From positions 1-11,976 of the forward strand of contig JASBZF010000053.1 in the NCBI GenBank assembly GCA_029983625.1: DNA of 11,976 nt, written 5' to 3'. Numbering within the stretch: position 1 is the first letter of the stretch; each line of letters starts with the position of its first letter. The stretch is from Pauljensenia sp. Its GTDB lineage: Bacteria; Actinomycetota; Actinomycetes; Actinomycetales; Actinomycetaceae. Shown here in pieces: positions 6,045 through 11,976 of this stretch. A program made the translations under genes and the position numbers. The notes under the pieces were generated by a model. That model was not told where the DNA came from, ran no database searches, and saw only the letters and a list, made by a program, of their open reading frames with translations.

Positions 6045-8066
6045 GTGATCGATTTCGATTCCGCTCCCGATGCGTCGCCCAGCCTGGACCGGCCCACCGA
6101 GATTTTGCCTTCTGCGGCATCACAGCTCACGTCGGCCACTTCAAAGGAAACGAAGAACAACGAAGGACACACCAGCCCTGATCCGATGATCGGAATGCTC
6201 CTCGACGATCGCTACCGTATCCAGCGCAGATTAGCCCGAGGGGGTATGGCGACCGTCTATCTCGCTCACGATGAACGACTCGAACGTCCGGTCGCACTCA
6301 AGATCATGCACCCGCATTTGGCCGAATCTGCAGATTTCGTCGCACGATTCCGCAGAGAAGCCAGATCCGCCGCTCGTATCATCCACCCAGGAGTCGTCTC
6401 CATCTTCGACCAGGGAGTCATCCACGGTCAAGGGTTCCTCGTCATGGAGTTCATTGACGGCTCCAATCTGAGGACCCTCCTGAACCGGGAAGGCGCCCTG
6501 TCCATCCAACAGACCTTGCAGATCCTCCACGATGTGCTCGACGCATTGCGTGCCGCTCACCGCGTTGGTGTCATCCACCGTGACATCAAACCCGAAAACG
6601 TCCTCATCCCCACCGATCCTCCGGCGCGGGTGACAGACTTTGGATTAGCACGAGCCGCTTCGGAAGTATCGATGTCCACAACGGGATCGATGCTCGGCAC
6701 GATCGCATATATCGCCCCTGAAATCGCTGTCGCCGGACCAATCGATGAAAGAACCGACCTGTATTCGGTCGGCATCATGGCCTATGAAATGCTCACCGGT
6801 TCTATTCCGTGGGAAGGGAAATCCGCGCTTCAGATCGCCCAGCATCACGTCTCAGATTCCGTTCCACTTCCTTCACAAACCCTGCCCTGGATTCCACGTG
6901 AAATCGATAATCTCATCGCAACACTGAGCGCACGCGATCCCCTCGAACGACCAGCCGATGCCACCGAAGCACTCGACCACCTTTCGCGCGTCCAAGCTGC
7001 TCTTCCCGCCGATCTCGCTCAGCGTCGGGCCGAGGTCGCCCCGAAAGCACCCGCTCCCCTAACCGATGAATCCCCCGCCGCCACTGTGTCTTTGCCCCAC
7101 GCATTACCGGCAACATCTCAAACAGTGGTGCGTACACACGGGCCTGAATCTCACGCCCCGACACGAACAACGAAACGCCGAAGAATCGGACGGATCCTGA
7201 GCGTCTTCTTCCTTCTTGCGCTTATCGGCACTGGCGGCGGCTGGTGGTGGTGGAGTGAATACGGTCCCGGCTCCTACATCACGATGCCTCAGACATATAT
7301 GCGTGCGGCCAGCGCCGTCACATCCGATCTTGCTGCTCTTGGTCTCAGCGCGATCCTCGAAGAAGATTTTTCAGATATTGTGCCTCAAGGCCAGGTCATT
7401 TCTTCAGATCCCGAGGGCGGTCAACCCGTTCATAAAGACGCGGAAGTACGACTCATCGTCTCCAAGGGCGTTGACATGCGGACCGTGCCCGACCTTGTGG
7501 GAGTCTCGAAACAAGAAGCTGCCGCTGCCCTTCAAGCCGCAGGACTTGCTTTAGGTGATGTGGACGAAGATTTTTCTGAAGAAGTCCCCGAGGGGATGGT
7601 GATCTCGCAAAAAGTCGAGAAAAACTCTTCGATTCCCCACGACACGCAAGTCGGAATTGTCGTATCCAAAGGACGCAAACCTCTTTCTGTTCCCCAGCTT
7701 GAAGGCTTGTCTGCAGATGATGCGAAGGCCGCCCTCGATGCACTCGGACTTTCTGCACACCCCAGTGAAGAGTTCTCTGATTCCGTTCCCGCAGGCACAG
7801 TCATTTCCCAATCCACACCAGAAGGCACAACCCTTTTCAAAGGAGATGAAGTCGCCTACGTCGTGTCCAAAGGTCCGCAGACTGTTCAGGTACCTTCCGT
7901 GCAAGGTAAACCGGAAAAGGAAGCGATCGCGATCCTCCAGGCGGCTGGCCTTGAGGTGCGCGTAGAGCGTGTGCTTGGCGGTATCTTCGGTACCGCTCGT
8001 TCTACCGATCCGGCTGCGGGCAATGTCGTGAAAGTTGGTTCAAGCATCACCTTGTATGTCGTGTGA
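6045..8066 (+). CDS. pknL: Membrane Ser/Thr protein kinase with four PASTA domains (PknL type)
   Basis: This is a 673-residue transmembrane kinase. A Ser/Thr-rich N-terminus (1-50) precedes a complete Hanks kinase domain (about 55-315): Gly-rich loop ARGGMATVY 64-72, Lys86 in VALK, Glu105, HRD 178-180 with Lys182 and Asn185, DFG 198-200, activation-loop Thr212/213 and APE in IAPE 223-226. A Pro/Ala/Thr-rich linker leads to an Arg-Lys stretch and one membrane helix (about 382-403, ending in four Trp). Outside are four PASTA repeats, about 411-475, 476-543, 544-611 and 612-673, which in related kinases bind muropeptides or lipid II. The first three share an EEFSD.VP.G.VIS pattern. The GTG start lacks a ribosome site but fits a leaderless promoter; ATG 6186 (residue 48) is the alternative. 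Location beside the Rv2175c homologue and class II DAHP synthase supports PknL rather than PknB. Confidence 0.93.
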   Translation: MIDFDSAPDASPSLDRPTEILPSAASQLTSATSKETKNNEGHTSPDPMIGMLLDDRYRIQRRLARGGMATVYLAHDERLERPVALKIMHPHLAESADFVARFRREARSAARIIHPGVVSIFDQGVIHGQGFLVMEFIDGSNLRTLLNREGALSIQQTLQILHDVLDALRAAHRVGVIHRDIKPENVLIPTDPPARVTDFGLARAASEVSMSTTGSMLGTIAYIAPEIAVAGPIDERTDLYSVGIMAYEMLTGSIPWEGKSALQIAQHHVSDSVPLPSQTLPWIPREIDNLIATLSARDPLERPADATEALDHLSRVQAALPADLAQRRAEVAPKAPAPLTDESPAATVSLPHALPATSQTVVRTHGPESHAPTRTTKRRRIGRILSVFFLLALIGTGGGWWWWSEYGPGSYITMPQTYMRAASAVTSDLAALGLSAILEEDFSDIVPQGQVISSDPEGGQPVHKDAEVRLIVSKGVDMRTVPDLVGVSKQEAAAALQAAGLALGDVDEDFSEEVPEGMVISQKVEKNSSIPHDTQVGIVVSKGRKPLSVPQLEGLSADDAKAALDALGLSAHPSEEFSDSVPAGTVISQSTPEGTTLFKGDEVAYVVSKGPQTVQVPSVQGKPEKEAIAILQAAGLEVRVERVLGGIFGTARSTDPAAGNVVKVGSSITLYVV

Positions 8067-8080
8067 TCCTTGCGACACAC

Positions 8081-9511
8081 TCATTCAGCAGAGCGTTTCA
8101 AATGCTCAGCAACTTGGAAAGCTAGTTCCAAAGATTGTTGATGATTGAGCCTGGGATCTACCAAAGTCTCGTAGCGGCTCGCAAGACACGCATCATCAAG
8201 TTCCTCGGATCCTCCCACGATCTCGGTCACGTCATCGCCGGTGAGTTCCACATGAATGCCGCCGGGAACGGTTCCCGACTCTGCATGAGCTTCAAAGAAG
8301 CCCTTCACTTCATCCATGATTGTTTCAAAACGTCTGGTCTTGTATCCCGAAGACGAGGTAATGGTATTCCCGTGCATAGGGTCAGTCATCCAGGTCACCG
8401 GACGGCCATCAGCTTTCGCAGCTTTGAGCAATGGCGGCAAACAGTGGCGAATACGATCCGCACCCATCCTCGTGATGAAAGTCAAACGTCCTTCTTGAGC
8501 GTCAGGATTAAGACGTTCGAGGAGACCGAGCATCTGCTCAGGAGTCGTTGTAGGGCCAAGTTTCACGCCGATTGGGTTGCGAATACGGCGAAGAAGCTCC
8601 ACATGCGCACCGTCAAGATTTCGTGTTCTTTCTCCGATCCAGAGGAAATGACCGGAAGTAGCGTAAGCCCTTCCAGTCCGCGAATCGATGCGCGTCATCG
8701 CTGATTCGTATTCAAGGAGAAGTGCCTCGTGCGAAGAATACAGATCCACCTCACGTAGGGAATCAAAGTCTGCACCCGCAGCTTCCATAAACTTCACAGC
8801 TCGGTGAATCTCCTCGGCCAGAGATTCGTAACGAGCGTAGGACGGATTGGCGGTGAATCCTCGATTCCAATGATGAACAAGCCTCAGATCCGCATATCCG
8901 CCCTTTGTGAAAGCACGGATGAGGTTCAAAGTCGCCGCTGCATGGTGATAGGTATCGAGAAGTCGATAGGGATCTGGGCGCCGAGCCTCGGCTGTAAACT
9001 CAAAAGAGTTGACAGCATCACCACGATACGAGGGTAAAGTAACATCCCCCCGCGTTTCCGTATCTTGTGATCGTGGTTTGGCATACTGGCCGGCAATACG
9101 TCCGATCTTCACCACCGGCATCGACGCGCCATAGGTGAGGACAACCGCCATCTGCAACAGTGTCTGGATCTTCAAACGCAGATGATCTGCCGTTGACTCC
9201 GCAAAAGTTTCCGCGCAGTCGCCACCGGTTAAGACGAATGCCTCTCCCCTGCCCGCAGCTGCAAGCCATTGACGCAGATCATCTACTTCACCAGCGAAAA
9301 CGAGCGGAGGCTGACGGCGAAGCTGCGCGGTCACCTCACGCAAAGTATCCGTGTCTGGATAGTTGGGCTGCTGGACTGCGTCGCATGAACGCCACGAATC
9401 CCAAGGGGTATCACCCCAGGAGTCTGGGGCATTCAGCTGTTCCGGGTCGTGGTGGAGAGAGTCTCGAAGATATCTCAATCCACCACGACCGGGAGTAACG
9501 GGCAGATTCAC
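8081..9511 (-). CDS. aroG: Class II 3-deoxy-D-arabino-heptulosonate 7-phosphate synthase
   Basis: It condenses phosphoenolpyruvate and erythrose 4-phosphate to DAHP, the first step of the shikimate pathway. I choose GTG 9511, which overlaps the stop of the phosphofructokinase gene as GTGA and gives 476 residues, close to the 462 of M. tuberculosis AroG. A longer frame begins at 9565 but lies inside the upstream gene. Class II motifs: GGDCAETF 96-103, RIAGQYAKPRS 138-148, GERTRNLDGAH 293-303, KLGPTT 317-322, DPMHGN 377-382, GGIHVE 417-422 and LVDPRLN from 450. The metal ligands Cys99, His380, Glu422 and Asp452 keep almost the same spacing as the M. tuberculosis set. The ribosome site before the GTG is weak (GAAG), which fits coupled translation. 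It is convergent with pknL, with a 14-bp gap. Confidence 0.96.
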   Translation of the reverse strand: MNLPVTPGRGGLRYLRDSLHHDPEQLNAPDSWGDTPWDSWRSCDAVQQPNYPDTDTLREVTAQLRRQPPLVFAGEVDDLRQWLAAAGRGEAFVLTGGDCAETFAESTADHLRLKIQTLLQMAVVLTYGASMPVVKIGRIAGQYAKPRSQDTETRGDVTLPSYRGDAVNSFEFTAEARRPDPYRLLDTYHHAAATLNLIRAFTKGGYADLRLVHHWNRGFTANPSYARYESLAEEIHRAVKFMEAAGADFDSLREVDLYSSHEALLLEYESAMTRIDSRTGRAYATSGHFLWIGERTRNLDGAHVELLRRIRNPIGVKLGPTTTPEQMLGLLERLNPDAQEGRLTFITRMGADRIRHCLPPLLKAAKADGRPVTWMTDPMHGNTITSSSGYKTRRFETIMDEVKGFFEAHAESGTVPGGIHVELTGDDVTEIVGGSEELDDACLASRYETLVDPRLNHQQSLELAFQVAEHLKRSAE

Positions 9512-10725
9512 TTCGCCACAGGCTTCACTTCCTGACCGATTTCGGCCATAAGAGCGGTGAACCATTCCTGCGTAATATCGAAGGGCTTACCTCCGGCGAT
9601 ACGGGGGAAAGGAATAGCAGACAGGCGATCACCATTTTCTTCATCGTGACCGATGACACCGGATTCGCCTCGCAGAGCACACTCCACGGCGTAGTCGGTC
9701 ATCGACTTGATGAGGCGCAGATCCTCGGCATTCGCACGCGAAGAACGCGAGAAGTAACCCGACTTCTGAACCATCACCTTCTCGGCACCGATTTTCGCTG
9801 CAAACTGCTTAGCGAACCACTGTCCGGGATTGATCGTGTCGAGTTTGACGTGGCCGAAGGGATCACGCTGGACCTCCTGGCCTGCCGCTTCCATCTCAGC
9901 GATGATTTCAGGAACGCCTGCGCCCTCGGAAAGGAAGATATTCACATTTCCTTGCTCGTCCATAATTGCTTTCAGGCGCGTTGCTTCCGCATCAATATCA
10001 ATCGCCATTTCAGGAAGGAAAATGGCGTGAATATCCCAGCGTTCCTTCGACAGACCGATCGAAGGAACCCATTCCTGAGTTTTGAGCCACTCGTGGTATT
10101 CCTGTGATCCTGCAGCGGTGAGCCAGCCGCAATGACGACCCATGATTTCGTGGATGATGAGCATACGCGGGTTCGAACGATGCTCGCCGATAATGTTCTG
10201 CGCGTACTCGCACACCTCCTCAGCGGCGGTCCACGCGCCGAGGGACTGACGGATCGGAATCACATCGTTGTCGATCGTCTTAGGAAGACCCACAACCGTC
10301 AGGTGGTAGTCGTGCTCTTCGAGGTAAGCGGCAAGATCAGCTGCGGTTGTGTTCGTGTCATCGCCACCAATTGTGTGAAGAACATCCACACCGTCAGCAC
10401 GCAACTGCTCAGCTGCCTTCTGCAGGGGGTTTTCGCCCTCGGCAACAAGACCGCGCTCCACGAGGTTCTTTGCGTTCGTCAGCTTGACGCGCGAGTTACC
10501 GATCGGAGAGCCACCGAAACGGTGGAGGATGCCTGCCCGCTGACGAGCTTCTTCGTCAACGACGACAAAGTTACCGGTGAGCAGACCGTGGTACCCGTTC
10601 TGGTACGCGATGATCTCGATCGAAGGATCGATCTCGTTGTAACGTTCGATGAGACCGCCAACTGCGGAGGAAAGGCACGGGGCGAAACCACCGGCAGTGA
10701 GCAAAGCGACGCGACGAACCGACAT
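9508..10725 (-). CDS. pfp: Pyrophosphate-dependent 6-phosphofructokinase
   Basis: The enzyme phosphorylates fructose 6-phosphate to fructose 1,6-bisphosphate, reversibly when PPi is the donor. ATG 10725 (405 residues) is preceded at 8 bases by GAAAGG; the GTG at 10734 lies within that site and is unlikely to be used. Motifs: N-terminal AGGFAPCLSS 11-20, GGDDTNT 120-126, PKTIDND 148-154 and MGRHCGWL 195-202. The second Asp in GGDD and the Lys in PKTIDND mark PPi use; ATP-type enzymes have Gly at both places (GGDGS, PGTIDND). The length also matches the roughly 400-residue bacterial PPi enzymes, not the 320-340-residue ATP-PFK. PPi-PFK activity is known in Actinomyces. It overlaps the downstream DAHP synthase gene by 4 bases and lies 156 bp after plsC. 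Confidence 0.93.
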   Translation of the reverse strand: MSVRRVALLTAGGFAPCLSSAVGGLIERYNEIDPSIEIIAYQNGYHGLLTGNFVVVDEEARQRAGILHRFGGSPIGNSRVKLTNAKNLVERGLVAEGENPLQKAAEQLRADGVDVLHTIGGDDTNTTAADLAAYLEEHDYHLTVVGLPKTIDNDVIPIRQSLGAWTAAEEVCEYAQNIIGEHRSNPRMLIIHEIMGRHCGWLTAAGSQEYHEWLKTQEWVPSIGLSKERWDIHAIFLPEMAIDIDAEATRLKAIMDEQGNVNIFLSEGAGVPEIIAEMEAAGQEVQRDPFGHVKLDTINPGQWFAKQFAAKIGAEKVMVQKSGYFSRSSRANAEDLRLIKSMTDYAVECALRGESGVIGHDEENGDRLSAIPFPRIAGGKPFDITQEWFTALMAEIGQEVKPVAK

Positions 10726-10881
10726 TGATGACACCTTTCAACGTTGAGATCGCACGGCCAGATGGCACGCACGTATCGGGTTCATCCTACCCGCAGGGCG
10801 GAGATCAGCATGGGTCGCCCGTCCCGCGGATATGAGCGCAGGTACAGCGCCCGTACCGAAGAGCGCAATGGCGAGTGTGAT
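10726..10881. promoter_or_regulatory. plsC-pfp intergenic region
   Basis: This 156-bp gap probably holds the promoter of pfp and aroG. TAGGAT on the minus strand at 10784-10789 is a possible -10, giving a leader of about 50 bases, but no matching -35 is visible. The left end carries the GAAAGG ribosome site of pfp (10734-10739). Confidence 0.35.
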
Positions 10882-10896
10882 TCATTGTTCACACTC
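10873..10896 (-). terminator. Stem-loop spanning the plsC stop codon
   Basis: GAGTGTGA (10873-10880) and TCACACTC (10889-10896) form a perfect 8-bp stem with an 8-base loop, and the plsC stop codon TGA (10882-10884) lies in the loop. There is no T-run after it. It may end plsC transcription or protect its mRNA end; the position is unusual because half the stem is coding. Confidence 0.5.
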
Positions 10897-11715
10897 ACAT
10901 GTACATTCCTCGTTCTTCTGCGCTTGCGCTTTGAGACCAGTTTCCTCGGGACGTTGAGGCACCTCAACGACAGGAGCGGTCCTTCCTCCCGGAGCGGGTC
11001 TGCCATTGGTGGGCACTGGACCATCGAACTTACCTTCGGCAGCAAGCTTTGCCTTTACATCCGCAGCATAAAGATCCACATATTCCTGTCCCGACAACAG
11101 CATGAGGTTGTACATGATCTCATCGGTAATGGCCCGCAGAACAAAACGATCCTTGTGGAGGCCCTTGTATCGTGAAAAGTCGAGCGGCTCGCCGATCACC
11201 ATGCCGATATTGGTCCGCGATGGAATCTTCTGACCGATCGGCTGGGCAGCATGAGTGCCGATCATGGCGACAGGGATCACAGGTGCTCCTGAAAGAAGAG
11301 CAAGACGAGCGACACCTGTCTTCCCCCGATAGAGGCGCCCATCGGGTGAGCGAGTCCCCTCGGGGTAGATACCAAAAAGTTCACCCGAGCGAAGACGTTC
11401 AAGACCTGCTTTCATTGCCCCCTCAGAAGCTGACCCCCCGGAACGATCAACGGGAATCGTCCCCACTGCGCGCATGAACTCTTTCGTCGCCCAACCTTTC
11501 AGGCCAGTGCCGGTAAAGTAATCAGCCTTCCCCATAAAAACAAGTTCACGATCAAGCATCATGGGAAGGAAGACAGAATCCCACACGGCGTTGTGATTCG
11601 ATGCAAGAATCGCCGGACCGGACTCGGGGATATTTTCCTTCCCGCGGATCCACGGCTTGTAGGTGGCCTTGAGAATCGGGCCGCCGGTTGCTTTCAGTGC
11701 CTGGTAGAACGCCAC
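10882..11715 (-). CDS. plsC: 1-acyl-sn-glycerol-3-phosphate acyltransferase (PlsC family)
   Basis: It transfers a second acyl chain to lysophosphatidic acid to make phosphatidic acid at the membrane. The GTG start at 11715 has a clear GGAGGAG ribosome site immediately upstream. The acyltransferase domain covers about 15-205: catalytic NHNAVWD 40-46 (the NHxxxxD motif), an internal MRAVGTIPVDR 81-91, EGTRSPDG 119-126 and GAPVIPVAMIG 143-153. After about residue 225 comes a Pro/Gly-rich tail that ends in an odd ECTCECEQ with three Cys. Length (277) is slightly above the usual 240-260 because of that tail. No strong transmembrane helix is present, as in many actinobacterial relatives such as the Rv2182c type. 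The substrate could be another lysolipid, because this family is broad. Confidence 0.93.
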   Translation of the reverse strand: MAFYQALKATGGPILKATYKPWIRGKENIPESGPAILASNHNAVWDSVFLPMMLDRELVFMGKADYFTGTGLKGWATKEFMRAVGTIPVDRSGGSASEGAMKAGLERLRSGELFGIYPEGTRSPDGRLYRGKTGVARLALLSGAPVIPVAMIGTHAAQPIGQKIPSRTNIGMVIGEPLDFSRYKGLHKDRFVLRAITDEIMYNLMLLSGQEYVDLYAADVKAKLAAEGKFDGPVPTNGRPAPGGRTAPVVEVPQRPEETGLKAQAQKNEECTCECEQ

Positions 11716-11976
11716 GGCTCCTCCACGAGTTCATCGAGTCATGAATCAGCATCCACTCTATGCCCGTTTCCCCAGTACTTGCTTCCGGCGGGCCGCACAC
11801 TTCAGGTACGGACACACGTGCGTTCCTCATTGCACAGGTGCCCAAGGCCTTCTCTGGCCAAATCTTGCTCTTCTTTTCCTCAGTGCGCACAGGGAAAGAA
11901 GAATACGCCCAACAGGGCAGGGACAGTGAAAAACTGCTCGGGATGCATATGTGAAGAGGTGGGCAGCCTTGGCTGC
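11716..11976. other. Region upstream of plsC, no gene recognised
   Basis: Open frames here are short, overlap on both strands and show no family features. TAGAGT on the minus strand at 11755-11760 could be a -10 for plsC but lacks a -35. The window edge cuts through an inverted repeat (listed separately). Confidence 0.45.
11963..11976. other. Inverted repeat at window edge
   Basis: GCAGCC (11963-11968) and GGCTGC (11971-11976) are separated by TT. The repeat runs into the window end, and 11960-11962 (TGG) could extend the stem if the next bases are CCA. It may be the terminator of a gene to the right or left; the missing sequence decides. Confidence 0.4.

Noticed and set aside
8055..8080. 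Terminator between pknL and aroG
   Set aside because: Only a 5-bp GTGTG/CACAC stem with a 10-base loop is present, too weak to call.
9512..9565. Longer N-terminus for the DAHP synthase
   Set aside because: It lies inside the pfp coding region and resembles no family N-terminus; the GTGA overlap start is simpler.
11741..11954. Two short plus-strand frames upstream of plsC
   Set aside because: They overlap each other and a minus-strand frame, lack ribosome sites and show no recognisable family.

Overview
The window looks like chromosomal DNA of a high-to-moderate GC actinobacterium, most likely from the Actinomycetales/Actinomycetaceae side of the phylum. The support is a class II (plant/mycobacterial-type) DAHP synthase, an Rv2175c-family DNA-binding protein beside a PknL-type PASTA kinase, a SigA/HrdB-like sigma factor with a long Lys/Ser/Ala-rich N-terminus, and a phosphofructokinase with pyrophosphate-type active-site residues. 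The genus is not resolved. I see no complete mobile element, CRISPR array, rRNA or tRNA.

Layout, left to right. Positions 1-724 hold no convincing gene. They contain a G-quadruplex motif on the minus strand, nine tandem copies of the hexamer CAGCCT, and a short decayed copy of part of ftsY. Next come minus-strand ftsY (725-1948) and a small membrane protein (1997-2326). A CA-rich 369-bp spacer follows, with repeats and hairpins, including a strong hairpin just past rpoD. Minus-strand rpoD/sigA (2696-4306) and a plus-strand polyprenyl diphosphate synthase (4480-5565) diverge from a shared promoter region. An Rv2175c-like gene (minus, 5602-5952) and a four-PASTA Ser/Thr kinase (plus, 6045-8066) also diverge, and both have a -10-like element six bases before the start codon. 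The right part is a minus-strand series: a PlsC-type acyltransferase (10882-11715), a PPi-type phosphofructokinase (9508-10725) and DAHP synthase (8081-9511). The last two overlap as GTGA. The final 260 bp carry no supported gene.

Functional reading. The order polyprenyl synthase - Rv2175c - pknL - class II aroG - plsC matches the mycobacterial Rv2173-Rv2182c neighbourhood in outline, so most of the right two thirds is conserved actinobacterial core. It covers isoprenoid precursors, envelope kinase signalling, the first step of the aromatic pathway, glycolysis and phospholipid synthesis. The left third adds housekeeping genes for protein targeting (ftsY) and the principal sigma factor.

I did not find a clearly new multi-gene system. 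The best leads are the repeat/G4/ftsY-remnant zone at 140-580, the two 12-bp direct repeats 20 bp apart near 2576-2607, the possible leaderless kinase and regulator pair, an Rv2175c homologue whose short N-terminus lacks the phosphorylated extension known in Mycobacterium tuberculosis, and the PPi-PFK/DAHP synthase overlap.
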